A stretch of DNA of 64,000 nucleotides from NCBI RefSeq assembly GCF_024022995.1, contig NZ_CP099582.1:744001-808000 (forward strand), read 5' to 3'. Below the pieces are notes generated by a model that was not told the DNA's origin, did no database searches, and saw only the letters and a program-made list of their open reading frames with translations. Position 1 is the stretch's first letter. Each line of letters opens with the position of its first letter. A program made the position numbers and the translations under genes. Shown in pieces: positions 8,781 to 16,753 of the stretch. Source of the stretch: Thermococcus aggregans. Its GTDB lineage: Archaea > Methanobacteriota_B > Thermococci > Thermococcales > Thermococcaceae.

Positions 8781-9550
8781 TTTTTACCACCCTTTTTCTT
8801 TCTATGAAGCTCAATTGCCTCTTCTAGAGTTAAATTACCCTTAGCAACCTCCCTCGCGAGCTTTGATGAAATTGTTATTTTACCATTGCTAAGCTCTCGG
8901 CTGCGAGTTTTTATGTATTCGATCTCACCCTTTGTAGGCTCGCCGGCATGGATAAGGTCTTTCAGCTTGACCTCTCTCCCATCTCTTAAAGCTATATTTA
9001 TCGAGGCAACTATGTCTTGTATTTGGGAAACCTCTATCCCGCCAACCTTTGGGGTTGTGCCTCTTTCATTCACGAGGATAATAGGGAACTCCTCACCAAG
9101 TACTGAGGCGAGAGTTTTAAGCATTAACACCCTGTGTCTCTTTGCCCCGTGCCCTATCTTAATCTTTGCCTTTGGATACTTCTCCAAAAGCTCCAATATT
9201 GTATCAACGTCCTTAGGGCTTTTGAGGTGATAGACCTCAATTACTCTATTGTCCGCAACAACGGCCACACCAGGCCTCTCCCCGGGGTCTATGGCAATGT
9301 ATACGTTCTTAAACCTTTTTCTCCCCTCAAGCCTCGCCAGTAATTCATCTATAAAGTTTTCATTTACAACCGCTATCTTTACTGGGAAGTTAATTTTATC
9401 ATACTCCTCTACACTCGTTAGAACAACTTCAACATCAAAAGGGATTTTATCGGTAAGCCTAAGGCTGTAAAAAGGGATCTTGTACTCGCGCAGGACCTTT
9501 GTTGCGATATAGTAAACCCTTGCGTTCTCAGTAACAACTGCAACTCTCAT
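8777..9550 (-). CDS. Predicted RNase H-fold (RuvC/YqgF-like) protein
   Basis: Conserved archaeal protein of 257 aa. From about residue 83 it has an RNase H-like fold: strand [15 protein letters not shown] with Asp88, then VNERGTT with Glu162 and IQDIVAS with Asp179, matching the D-E-D layout of RuvC/YqgF nucleases. The N-terminal 80 residues look like a Rossmann-type alpha/beta half and the C-terminus is short, basic and helical. A nuclease or resolvase-like role is inferred from the fold only. The start is ATG 9550; there is no ribosome site but TTTTTAATATT lies about 25 nt upstream, which suggests a leaderless mRNA. It is the promoter-proximal gene of the cdc48 operon. Confidence 0.75.
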   Translation of the reverse strand: MRVAVVTENARVYYIATKVLREYKIPFYSLRLTDKIPFDVEVVLTSVEEYDKINFPVKIAVVNENFIDELLARLEGRKRFKNVYIAIDPGERPGVAVVADNRVIEVYHLKSPKDVDTILELLEKYPKAKIKIGHGAKRHRVLMLKTLASVLGEEFPIILVNERGTTPKVGGIEVSQIQDIVASINIALRDGREVKLKDLIHAGEPTKGEIEYIKTRSRELSNGKITISSKLAREVAKGNLTLEEAIELHRKKKGGKK

Positions 9551-9691
9551 GATTGATAAATCAAGGGAGAATATTAAAAACATTAGGGAAAACAAAAAGA
9601 AGAATAAAACAGCCCAAATTTAAGAACTAAGCGATAAGAGCCAGGAAATTTTATGATAAAGTTTATAAACTCCAAATGCGGAGATAAAACT

Positions 9692-9706
9692 GCCCCTAGA
9701 AGGGGC
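9692..9706 (+). other. Small hairpin in the leader of the Glu/Trp protein gene
   Basis: GCCCC-TAGAA-GGGGC, a 5-bp GC stem with a 5-nt loop, ends directly before the GGGGGTGA ribosome site. With the TATA-like GTTTATAAAC at 9661-9670 it defines a short structured leader. Whether it modulates translation is unknown. Confidence 0.5.
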
Positions 9707-9719
9707 GGGGGTGATATAG

Positions 9720-9905
9720 GTGCAGCCTCCCAAGAAGAAAAAGATTGAAGATTATGAGGAGGAAGAGGAGCTCTTTGAAGAGGAGGAATGGGAAGAAGAT
9801 TGGGATGAGGAATGGAATGAAGAGGAGTGGGAAGAGGAGGATTGGGAGGAAGATTTTGAAGAAGAGTGGGATGAAGACTGGGACGAAGAGGAAGAAGAAT
9901 GGTGA
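9720..9905 (+). CDS. Ultra-acidic, tryptophan-rich small protein
   Basis: Unrecognised 61-aa protein. After a basic N-terminus (MQPPKKKK) it is almost entirely Glu/Asp (31 Glu, 8 Asp) broken by aromatics at regular 4-5 residue steps: Trp24, 28, 32, 37, 42, Phe46, Trp50 and 54, plus a terminal Trp61. On a helix this spacing would make an aromatic stripe on a strongly negative rod. Evidence that it is a real gene: a GTTTATAAAC TATA box, a GGGGGTGA ribosome site 6 nt before the GTG start, and its own stop before the moeA promoter. Possible roles are a nucleic-acid mimic or a binder of a basic protein, both speculative. A low-complexity artefact is the alternative. Confidence 0.65.
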   Translation: MQPPKKKKIEDYEEEEELFEEEEWEEDWDEEWNEEEWEEEDWEEDFEEEWDEDWDEEEEEW

Positions 9906-9965
9906 TTCTCACAACCTCCCAACAATTTTATTAATCCTTTTCTCCTTCTTTATTTGGGTGGTGAA

Positions 9966-11168
9966 ATGGCATTTTTGAAAGTGGTTCCTCTTGAAGAAGC
10001 ACTAAACGTCATTAACTCTTTACCGCTCGAGCCGAAAATTGAAGATGTTGCCTTGGAAGATGCTCTGGGGAGAGTTCTCGCAGAGGACATAAGGTCTCCT
10101 GCAGATGTACCCCCTTTTGATAGAGCCACGGTGGATGGATATGCCGTAAGAAGTCAAGATACATGGAACGCGAGCGAGAGCAACCCAGTAGTTCTAAAAG
10201 TAATTGGGGAAATTCATGCCGGAGAAGAGCCCCAAATTGAACTCAAAGAAGGAGAAGCGGCATACATATCAACTGGAGCAGTCTTGCCAAAAGGCGCAGA
10301 CGCTGTGATAGAGTTTGAGATTGTGGAGAGGAAAGGGGACGAGGTAATAATCTCTAAGCCCACTTACCCTCAAGCGGGTGTAATGAAAGCTGGAGCAGAT
10401 ATCCCCAAGGGAAAGCTCATTCTAAAGAGAGGAACGAAATTAGGCTTTAAGGAAACCGCGCTCCTATCTGCTGTTGGAATAAGTAAGGTAAAGGTCTTTG
10501 CAAAGCCCAAGGTGGCGGTAATCAGCACGGGAAATGAAGTTATTTTGCCGGGAGAAGAGCTTAGACGTGGAAAGATTTACGATATCAACGGACGAGCTAT
10601 AAGCGACGCCGTTAAAGAACTTGGAGGCGAGGCTTACTTCCTCGGAATAGCCCGAGATAACGAAGAAAGCTTGAAAGAGAAAATAGTTGAAGGGCTCAAA
10701 TACGACATAGTAATCTTATCCGGCGGAGCGAGTGGGGGAACGAGGGATTTGACGGCTTCGATAATAGAGGAGCTTGGCGAGATAAAGGTGCATGGAATAG
10801 CAATACAGCCCGGTAAGCCGACTATCATTGGAGTTATCCAAGGAAAGCCCATTTTTGGACTTCCGGGGTATCCTACGTCGTGCCTAACGAACTTTACCCT
10901 TCTTGTTGCTCCCTTAATTAGAAAGCTCCTAGGAGGGGAATTCAAAGCTGAGAGAACCAAAAAGAGATTGGCTCACAAAGTGTTCTCCGTGAAGGGAAGG
11001 AGGCAGTTTTTGCCGGTTAAACTGGAAGGAGAAATCGCTAAACCAATTTTAAAAGGAAGCGGGGCAGTTACAAGCTTTATCGAGGCGGACGGCTTCGTTG
11101 AGATTCCAGAGAACGTTGAGATACTCGAGGAAGGGGAGGAAATTGACGTTATTTTGTTCCGCTTTTAA
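9966..11168 (+). CDS. moeA: Molybdopterin molybdenum/tungsten transferase MoeA
   Basis: MoeA inserts molybdate, or in Thermococcales chiefly tungstate, into adenylated molybdopterin to form the pterin cofactor used by aldehyde ferredoxin oxidoreductases. The 400-aa protein has the N-terminal PPFDRATVDGYAVRS segment, the beta-rich domain 2, the MogA-like domain 3 with VAVISTGNEV and SGGASGGTRD, and a C-terminal beta domain. The frame opens at 9954, but ATG 9966 follows GGTGGTGA and starts MAFLKVVPLEEAL, so I use that. A TTTATTAAT element lies about 35 nt upstream. It is a single gene followed closely by serS, which has its own TATA-like element. Confidence 0.93.
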   Translation: MAFLKVVPLEEALNVINSLPLEPKIEDVALEDALGRVLAEDIRSPADVPPFDRATVDGYAVRSQDTWNASESNPVVLKVIGEIHAGEEPQIELKEGEAAYISTGAVLPKGADAVIEFEIVERKGDEVIISKPTYPQAGVMKAGADIPKGKLILKRGTKLGFKETALLSAVGISKVKVFAKPKVAVISTGNEVILPGEELRRGKIYDINGRAISDAVKELGGEAYFLGIARDNEESLKEKIVEGLKYDIVILSGGASGGTRDLTASIIEELGEIKVHGIAIQPGKPTIIGVIQGKPIFGLPGYPTSCLTNFTLLVAPLIRKLLGGEFKAERTKKRLAHKVFSVKGRRQFLPVKLEGEIAKPILKGSGAVTSFIEADGFVEIPENVEILEEGEEIDVILFRF

Positions 11169-11219
11169 CTCCAAATAACTTTTAAATAACTCATCCGTTA
11201 TTATGGTAGGTGAAAGGGA

Positions 11220-12572
11220 ATGCTTGATATAAAGCTCATCCGCGAAAATCCGGACTTGGTAAAGGGCGACCTAATAAAGCGTGGGGAGTTAGAGAAGCTC
11301 AAGTGGGTAGACGAAATTCTTGAACTCGATAAGAAGTGGAGAGAAAACCTAAAGAAAATTAACGCCCTCAGGAGAGAAAGGAACAAGCTTGCTATAGAGA
11401 TAGGCAAAAGGAAAAAGGCAGGAGAGCCTGTAGATGAACTTTTAGCAAAGAGCAATGAGATAGCAAAGCAGATTGAAGAAATCGAGAGGGAAAACAAAGA
11501 AATCAAAGAAAAAATTGACTATTACCTCTGGCGTTTGCCCAATATAACCCACGAAAGCGTTCCCATAGGAAAAGACGACACAGAAAACGTCCCAATAAAA
11601 TTCTGGGGTAAAGCAAGGGTATGGAAAGGCCACTTAGAGAGCTTTTTAGAGCAGAGCCAAGGAAAAATGGAATACGAAGTAATCGAATGGAAGCCCCAGC
11701 TTCACGCTGACCTCTTACCCAAACTTGGAGGAGCTGACTTTGAAAGAGCCGCAAAGGTTAGCGGTTCAAGGTTCTTCTACCTCTTAAACGAACTCGTAAT
11801 TCTCGACCTGGCATTGATAAGGTTTGCTCTCGACAAGCTCATTGAAAAAGGGTTTACTCCAGTAATACCACCCTACATGGTTAGAAGGTATGTTGAAGAG
11901 GGAGTCACAAGCTTTGAGGACTTCGAGGACGTTATCTACAAAGTTGAAGGAGAAGACCTTTACCTAATACCCACATCAGAGCACCCGCTTGCAGGTTTCC
12001 ATGCAAATGAAATCCTTGACGGAAAAGACTTGCCCCTTCTCTACGCTGGAGTTAGCCCGTGTTTCAGAAAAGAAGCGGGAACTGCTGGAAAAGACACCAA
12101 AGGAATATTTAGAGTGCACCAGTTCCATAAAGTTGAGCAGTTCGTGTATTCAAGGCCAGAAGAAAGCTGGGAATGGCATGAAAAGCTCCTCCAAAATGCA
12201 GAGGAAATCTTCCAAGCTCTTGAAATCCCATACAGAGTTGTCAACATATGTACCGGTGATTTGGGCTACGTTGCGGCAAAGAAGTACGACATAGAGACGT
12301 GGATGAGTGCGCAAGGGAAGTTTAGGGAAGTAGTGAGCTGTTCAAACTGTACAGACTGGCAGGCAAGAAGGCTAAACATTAGATTTAGGGACAAGCCAAA
12401 TGAAAAGCCGCGCTTTGTTCACACCCTTAACTCCACAGCAATAGCGACATCAAGAGCAATAGTTGCGATAATTGAAAACTTCCAAGAGGAGGACGGAACG
12501 GTTAAGATACCAAAAGTCCTCTGGCCGTATACAGGATTTAAGGAGATAGTGCCGGTGGAAAAGAAGAAGTGA
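11220..12572 (+). CDS. serS: Seryl-tRNA synthetase
   Basis: Class II aminoacyl-tRNA synthetase charging tRNA-Ser and tRNA-Sec. The 450-aa protein has the N-terminal antiparallel coiled coil (about 30-110, rich in Lys/Glu) that contacts the tRNA long arm, and the catalytic domain with motif 2 (CFRKEAGTAGKDTKGIFRVHQF) and motif 3 (NSTAIATSRAIVAI). It is the common bacterial-like SerRS, not the rare methanogen type. The ATG is preceded by GGTGAAAGGGA at normal spacing and by TTTTAAATAA about 30 nt upstream. No zinc-binding insertion is seen. It converges on the RNase P protein gene. Confidence 0.97.
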   Translation: MLDIKLIRENPDLVKGDLIKRGELEKLKWVDEILELDKKWRENLKKINALRRERNKLAIEIGKRKKAGEPVDELLAKSNEIAKQIEEIERENKEIKEKIDYYLWRLPNITHESVPIGKDDTENVPIKFWGKARVWKGHLESFLEQSQGKMEYEVIEWKPQLHADLLPKLGGADFERAAKVSGSRFFYLLNELVILDLALIRFALDKLIEKGFTPVIPPYMVRRYVEEGVTSFEDFEDVIYKVEGEDLYLIPTSEHPLAGFHANEILDGKDLPLLYAGVSPCFRKEAGTAGKDTKGIFRVHQFHKVEQFVYSRPEESWEWHEKLLQNAEEIFQALEIPYRVVNICTGDLGYVAAKKYDIETWMSAQGKFREVVSCSNCTDWQARRLNIRFRDKPNEKPRFVHTLNSTAIATSRAIVAIIENFQEEDGTVKIPKVLWPYTGFKEIVPVEKKK

Positions 12573-12595
12573 TGCAAATAGTCGCTTACTCTCAC

Positions 12596-12979
12596 TTAAT
12601 CTTTCCTTTCCGATGTTTCTGCTTCTTTCTTTTTCCTCCGCTCCTTCTTTTCCCTCAAATACGGATACCTCATTATGTGCCCGCATTCCAAGCATTGTAT
12701 GACAACATGGGGCATTCTCTTCTGTCTTAGCCTGACTCTTGCATTAACACCGGGGACAAGGAAAGAATGGCATTTCTTGCAGTATCTCCTTTTCCATTTC
12801 CTCGGCATTCTAACTTTGGCCTTTTGTTGGACTGCTAAGGCTATCTCAACATATCGATTTGCCAGCTCTTTATCATAAGGAAAGACCCTCTCAGCCAAGC
12901 TAAAAAGAATATTTATTCTCTCAAGGGCGATCTTTTTCTTTTCCCTCTGCTCCTTGCGTTTTATGAACTTTTTTGCCAT
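12596..12979 (-). CDS. rnp4: Ribonuclease P protein component 4 (Rpp21)
   Basis: Protein subunit of the archaeal RNase P holoenzyme that trims the 5' leader of pre-tRNAs; family homologue of human Rpp21, acting with the Rpp29 partner on the specificity domain of the RNA. The 127 aa begin with a basic helix and carry a zinc ribbon with Cys67/Cys70 (RYCKKC) and Cys96/Cys99 (QCLECG). The C-terminus is a Lys/Arg/Glu-rich tail, probably disordered. The ATG has GGTGAGAAG directly upstream, and the gene follows the 500-aa OB/winged-helix protein by only 8 nt, so the two are co-transcribed from the promoter next to the 5S gene. Confidence 0.93.
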   Translation of the reverse strand: MAKKFIKRKEQREKKKIALERINILFSLAERVFPYDKELANRYVEIALAVQQKAKVRMPRKWKRRYCKKCHSFLVPGVNARVRLRQKRMPHVVIQCLECGHIMRYPYLREKKERRKKKEAETSERKD

Positions 12980-12987
12980 CTTCTCAC

Positions 12988-14490
12988 CTACTCCGGCTTT
13001 ATCATCTTCAGCTTGCCTATAAACGGCTCATAGAGGTAGCCATCGGCAATAAGGCGTTCTATAACTTCTTCTGCATATGACGGCTTAAATCCATACTCAA
13101 CCAGAGCGGTGTAAAACTCCTCCCTACTAACGGATCCATCCGTAGAAACAGCCTCCAAGTCCATGAAAACCCTCAAAGCCATTACTAAGCGCCTGTTTCT
13201 GAAGTCCCGTTCAATATATTTTTCGTAAACCTCCAGCACCTTCAGCATGTCTCTTTCGGAGATTTCGTTTATCCACATGTCCACTATCTCTTGGTTCATG
13301 TTTATAACGTCGCTTATGATCCTGTTGTTTATTTCCCCTTCAAATCTTGCTATCGACCCCAAGAGGCGTAGGCTTAAGAGGTATCTTGTGTTAGTTTCAA
13401 ATATCATTCCTTTAAGCCGCAAAGCATCGAACTTCTCCCCGTACTCCCTGGCATTTCTAAAAACCCATCTCTCAAATCTCTCTCTAAACTTTTCAACAGT
13501 CTTATCAGAAGGGCTGAGAGAGGGAATTTTTTCTTTTTCTACGAATATGGTAGCCAAGAGGTTAGGAACAAGCTGCTCAAGCTCCCGGTTCCTCTCCCAT
13601 CCTACGTGCTCATTTACAATAAAGGGGGCTTCGGAGGTATAAGCTAAGGGATCCTCTGGAGAAATTCGCTTATACATCTTTGGAGTCAAAAAGACTGCCT
13701 GCTTTTTTTCAAAATACTCTCTAGCCCACTCCGCAACTGGAATTTCTTTTCTAAGGAGACTTTTGCTCGGGGGCGAGTAGTACCTCCCTCCCCCAAGTAA
13801 GAAAGAGAAGTCAAGGTCGAGGTCTTCATCTACGAAGGACTTTGATATTCTCTTTTTTAAAATCAGCTCCTCTGGAAATAGGCTGATTAAATACCTCGAA
13901 GCTTCCCAGAGAGATTTTATAATTTTGGGGTCGTTTTTGAGTGCAGAAAAAGTCACTCCATCGCCCCAAACCTTTTTACTCCCTACTATAGAGGGTGAAG
14001 CAAAGAGAGAATAAAGGATAGCCTTTTTTAGCTCGTAATTAGCTGTTATAGTTGAATCTATGAGATGCTCCAGCTCTTCCTTTGTAAGGGCAAGTTCCTT
14101 GTAACGAAGCCAGTAATCCTCAACGCTGGCTTTCTCCAGAGAGATAACGTGTATAAGACGCATGTTTCCAAATGGATAAGCATCCACAATGCCGCTAAGT
14201 TTAACATACTCCCCGCTCTTAAGCTCTGCATTTATTTTGCTCTTTTCAGTAATCTTTATTACAACATAAGGCCTAATATCGCTCTTTGGGAGCTCACTTG
14301 GAGATAACGGGGAGAGAAGGTAATAGGCACCATCTTTCGGCACATTGGGAGGCTGTCTCAAGATTAAGAATCCCTCTACCTCAATAGGCTCTCCATTTTT
14401 ATATGATTGAATAACCCTTTGAAAGTCTCTAGCCCTTTTTGATGGGCTTATTGCTAATCTCTCAACACTTCTAAGCAATGTGTAGATCAT
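12988..14490 (-). CDS. Conserved archaeal protein with OB-like and MCM-like winged-helix regions
   Basis: Not firmly recognised; 500 aa. Residues about 30-130 look like an OB fold (EPIEVEGFLILRQ through SGEYVKLSGIVDAY), followed by ALTKEELEHLIDS and KKAILYSLFASPSIVGSKK, an order that recalls the segment joining the N-terminal and AAA domains of MCM helicases. No Walker A or B is present. The last 65 residues (EEFYTALVEYGF, then VIERLIADGYLYEP) resemble the MCM C-terminal winged helix. I infer a DNA- or RNA-binding relative of MCM without ATPase. The frame runs on into the 5S gene, so ATG 14490 is the sensible start; a TATA box about 25 nt upstream suggests a leaderless mRNA. Confidence 0.72.
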   Translation of the reverse strand: MIYTLLRSVERLAISPSKRARDFQRVIQSYKNGEPIEVEGFLILRQPPNVPKDGAYYLLSPLSPSELPKSDIRPYVVIKITEKSKINAELKSGEYVKLSGIVDAYPFGNMRLIHVISLEKASVEDYWLRYKELALTKEELEHLIDSTITANYELKKAILYSLFASPSIVGSKKVWGDGVTFSALKNDPKIIKSLWEASRYLISLFPEELILKKRISKSFVDEDLDLDFSFLLGGGRYYSPPSKSLLRKEIPVAEWAREYFEKKQAVFLTPKMYKRISPEDPLAYTSEAPFIVNEHVGWERNRELEQLVPNLLATIFVEKEKIPSLSPSDKTVEKFRERFERWVFRNAREYGEKFDALRLKGMIFETNTRYLLSLRLLGSIARFEGEINNRIISDVINMNQEIVDMWINEISERDMLKVLEVYEKYIERDFRNRRLVMALRVFMDLEAVSTDGSVSREEFYTALVEYGFKPSYAEEVIERLIADGYLYEPFIGKLKMIKPE

Positions 14491-14510
14491 CGAAGGAAAT
14501 ACAACCGTAA

Positions 14511-14523
14511 ACTTTATAAACCC
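14511..14523. promoter_or_regulatory. Shared bidirectional TATA region for 5S rRNA and the divergent gene
   Basis: AAACTTTATAAAC reads as a TATA box on both strands (AACTTTATAAACC plus, GGTTTATAAAGTT minus). It is about 25-30 nt from the 5S rRNA 5' end on one side and about 25 nt from ATG 14490 on the other. Both genes may depend on the same near-palindromic element. Confidence 0.6.
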
Positions 14524-14544
14524 TATGCTGAGAGTTAGTATCGG

Positions 14545-14668
14545 TACGGCGGTCATAGCGGCGGGGCCACACCCGGACTCGTTTCGACCCCGGAAGTTAA
14601 GCCCGCCAGCGATCCCGGGTGTACTGCCCTCCGAGAGGGGGCGGGAAACCGGGGACGCCGCCGGCCAC
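14545..14668 (+). rRNA. rrf: 5S ribosomal RNA
   Basis: About 124 nt of GC-rich sequence with archaeal 5S landmarks: the 5' TACGGCGG pairs with CCGCCGG near the 3' end; the internal CCACACCCGG, GACCCCGGAAGTTAAGCCCGCC and CGATCCCGGGTGTACTGCC segments are conserved loops and helices of the molecule. It is a solitary copy away from 16S/23S genes, as is usual for one of the 5S genes of Thermococcales. The termini are estimated to within 2-3 nt. A run with several T tracts (14676-14697) follows and may end transcription. Confidence 0.93.
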
Positions 14669-14675
14669 TCAACAA

Positions 14676-14697
14676 ATTTTAACAAACTTTTCTGCAA
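14676..14697 (+). terminator. T-rich end region after 5S rRNA
   Basis: AAATTTTAACAAACTTTTCTG directly follows the 5S sequence. Archaeal RNA polymerase stops in T-rich tracts without a hairpin, so this is the likely 3' end of the 5S transcript. Confidence 0.45.
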
Positions 14698-14781
14698 AAA
14701 CTTCCAAGAACAAACAAGATTGGGCGATTTTGCCTTGTTAGCTTTCTAGAAAATCAAAAAATCTAGAAAAACAAAAAGGAG

Positions 14782-15183
14782 TCATTCTTCTCTTTCGCAA
14801 AGCTCAAGGAGAACTCCGCCAACGCTCTTAGGATGTACAAAAGCTATTTTAGCCCCACCTGCTCCTATTCTGGGCTTTTCATCGATAAGCCTGAATCCCT
14901 TTTCCTTGAGCTTCTCCAAGTGCTCCTCAATATTCTCAACTCCAAGGGCTATGTGGTGTATTCCCTCTCCCCTCTTTTCGATGAACTTCGCTATTGGAGA
15001 ATCCTCTGCAGTTGCCTCCAAGAGCTCAATTCTTGTTTCACCTGCATGGAATATTGCAGTCCTAACTTTCTGGTCAGGAACTTCCTCAATTTCTTCAACC
15101 TTCAACCCAAGGTTTTCCCAAATTTTTATGGCTTCTTCAAGGTTCTTAACGGCAATCCCAATGTGGTCGACTTTCTTTATCAT
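14782..15183 (-). CDS. mce: Methylmalonyl-CoA epimerase
   Basis: Interconverts (R)- and (S)-methylmalonyl-CoA. The 133-aa protein is a single vicinal-oxygen-chelate unit pair: [22 protein letters not shown] at the start, [16 protein letters not shown] in the middle and GVLLELCE at the end, giving the metal ligands His (VDHIGIAV), His (IHHIAL) and Glu (LLELCE). Its ATG overlaps the stop of meaB by 4 bp. With the B12-binding mutase subunit and MeaB it makes a three-gene methylmalonyl-CoA operon. The large catalytic mutase subunit is not in the window. Confidence 0.95.
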   Translation of the reverse strand: MIKKVDHIGIAVKNLEEAIKIWENLGLKVEEIEEVPDQKVRTAIFHAGETRIELLEATAEDSPIAKFIEKRGEGIHHIALGVENIEEHLEKLKEKGFRLIDEKPRIGAGGAKIAFVHPKSVGGVLLELCEREE

Positions 15184-16148
15184 ACTTTCACCCCCAAAGC
15201 TTTCTCCAAAACAAGATCAGCGGCAGAGTATGGATCAAGCTCCCTATTTACAATCTTATCTATAAGCCGAGCTATTTCGTTATCTTCCATCATTTCTCCA
15301 ATTTTTCTTGCAATTGTACTTGAGACAATAGCCTTAATCTCTTCCTCTACCCTGAATTTCCTCTTCTTTTCGATCTCCCCACTTTCCATCAAGAAAGCTT
15401 TGTGTTTATTGATAGCTTCCCAAAGCTGGTCAATTCCCTTATTGGTAAAAGCCACTGTAGAAATCACCGGCGGCCTCCAGCCCTTTTTCTCCCATTTCTC
15501 CTTCTCAAGGTCAAGCATTAGCTCAAGCTCAAACATTGTAGCCTCTGCACCTTCCTTGTCAGCTTTGTTGACTACAAAGATGTCTGCTATTTCCATTAAA
15601 CCGGCTTTTATGGCCTGGATATCATCACCCAAGCCAGGAACAGTGACTAGAACCACTGTATCGGCAGTTTTTACAATGTCCACTTCAATCTGTCCCACAC
15701 CTACGGTTTCCACAAAGATGACATCACATCCATAGGCATCGAGTATTTTTATCGCATCGTTGGTTGCCTTTGCTAACCCCCCAAGGGATCCCCTCGTTGC
15801 CATGCTCCTTATGAAAACGCCCTGATCTGTGGAATGTCTTTGCATCCTTATCCTATCTCCAAGAAGAGCCCCTCCTGTAAAGGGGGAAGTAGGGTCTACG
15901 GCTATAACTCCCACTATTTTTCCTTCATCTCTGGCTTTTTTTATTAGTTTATCAACCAGAGTTGATTTCCCAGAACCCGGTGGACCTGTTATTCCGACGA
16001 TATAAGCATCTCCGGTATAAGGGTAGATTTTTTTGACTATCTCTCTCGCTTTTTCTTCGTCGTTCTCTACTAACGTTATCAGCCTTGCGGTTGCCCTCTT
16101 ATCTCCTTTAAGCATCCTCTCAATTAACTCGTCTATCATTTCTATCAC
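15180..16148 (-). CDS. meaB: MeaB/ArgK-type GTPase, methylmalonyl-CoA mutase chaperone
   Basis: G3E-family P-loop GTPase that protects methylmalonyl-CoA mutase and gates loading of its B12 cofactor. The 322-aa protein has an N-terminal helix, Walker [14 protein letters not shown] near residue 54, the [20 protein letters not shown] switch region typical of MeaB, Walker [14 protein letters not shown] and NKAD for guanine recognition. The C-terminal helices provide the dimer interface. It sits between the B12-binding subunit (34 nt upstream) and the epimerase (4-bp overlap), the standard arrangement in Pyrococcus and Thermococcus. The old name ArgK (LAO/AO kinase) is misleading for this family. 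Confidence 0.95.
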   Translation of the reverse strand: MIEMIDELIERMLKGDKRATARLITLVENDEEKAREIVKKIYPYTGDAYIVGITGPPGSGKSTLVDKLIKKARDEGKIVGVIAVDPTSPFTGGALLGDRIRMQRHSTDQGVFIRSMATRGSLGGLAKATNDAIKILDAYGCDVIFVETVGVGQIEVDIVKTADTVVLVTVPGLGDDIQAIKAGLMEIADIFVVNKADKEGAEATMFELELMLDLEKEKWEKKGWRPPVISTVAFTNKGIDQLWEAINKHKAFLMESGEIEKKRKFRVEEEIKAIVSSTIARKIGEMMEDNEIARLIDKIVNRELDPYSAADLVLEKALGVKV

Positions 16149-16182
16149 TTGGATTAATTATCCAAAAAAGAAAATATAAACC

Positions 16183-16614
16183 TTAGCTTTCTCCCCTGAA
16201 CTTCTTCAGTTTTGGAACGTTCTCATCGATAAACTTAATAATCTCCTCAATTGGACTTCCAGGACCAAAGACTCTAGCGACGCCCATTTTTTCAAGTTCT
16301 TGGGCATCATCAGGGGGTATTATACCTCCTGCAAGTACAAGTATATCCTCATTTGGTTTTATGCCCTTCTCTTCCAAAAGCTTGAGAATCTTTGGTATAA
16401 GAACCATGTGAGCTCCAGAAAGGATGCTTAACCCGAGAACGTCTATGTCCTCCTGAATGACGCTTTCTACGATCTGTTCAGGCGTTTGTCTTATCCCAGT
16501 GTAGATGACCTCAAAACCCGCATCCCTCAGCGCCCTCGCTATAACCTTTGCTCCCCTATCGTGCCCATCCAATCCTGGCTTGGCTATTAGAACCCTAACT
16601 TTTGAGCGATCCAT
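16183..16614 (-). CDS. Methylmalonyl-CoA mutase, B12-binding subunit
   Basis: Separate C-terminal domain of methylmalonyl-CoA mutase, 143 aa, binding adenosylcobalamin in the base-off form. The motif DGHDRG near residue 16 provides the histidine that ligates cobalt; [10 protein letters not shown] and [11 protein letters not shown] form the rest of the DxHxxG-SxL-GG pattern of the Rossmann-like fold. In Thermococcales the mutase is split into a large catalytic chain and this small subunit, so the large chain must be encoded elsewhere. Promoter: CCTTTAAATAC about 35 nt upstream and a GGTGGTGAAGG ribosome site directly before ATG 16614. Confidence 0.94.
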   Translation of the reverse strand: MDRSKVRVLIAKPGLDGHDRGAKVIARALRDAGFEVIYTGIRQTPEQIVESVIQEDIDVLGLSILSGAHMVLIPKILKLLEEKGIKPNEDILVLAGGIIPPDDAQELEKMGVARVFGPGSPIEEIIKFIDENVPKLKKFRGES

Positions 16615-16753
16615 CCTTCACCACCGAGTTTCATTAGAGTGAAATAGTATTTAAAGGTTGTCAAACCTAAAGGTCAGGGTTTACATTGGATATTTTATCC
16701 ATAATAGTGCAAGACTTTTAAATTCTTAAGCAAAGGAAAATACGGGAGCTAAA

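Noticed and set aside
9745-9978. Lys/Arg-rich 77-aa frame overlapping the Glu/Trp gene
   Set aside because: Out-of-frame shadow of purine-rich codons; only the GTG 9720 frame has a ribosome site.
14491-14697. N-terminal extension of the 500-aa OB/winged-helix protein across the 5S gene
   Set aside because: The extra 69 residues are the antisense reading of 5S rRNA; ATG 14490 with a TATA box at leaderless distance is the better start.
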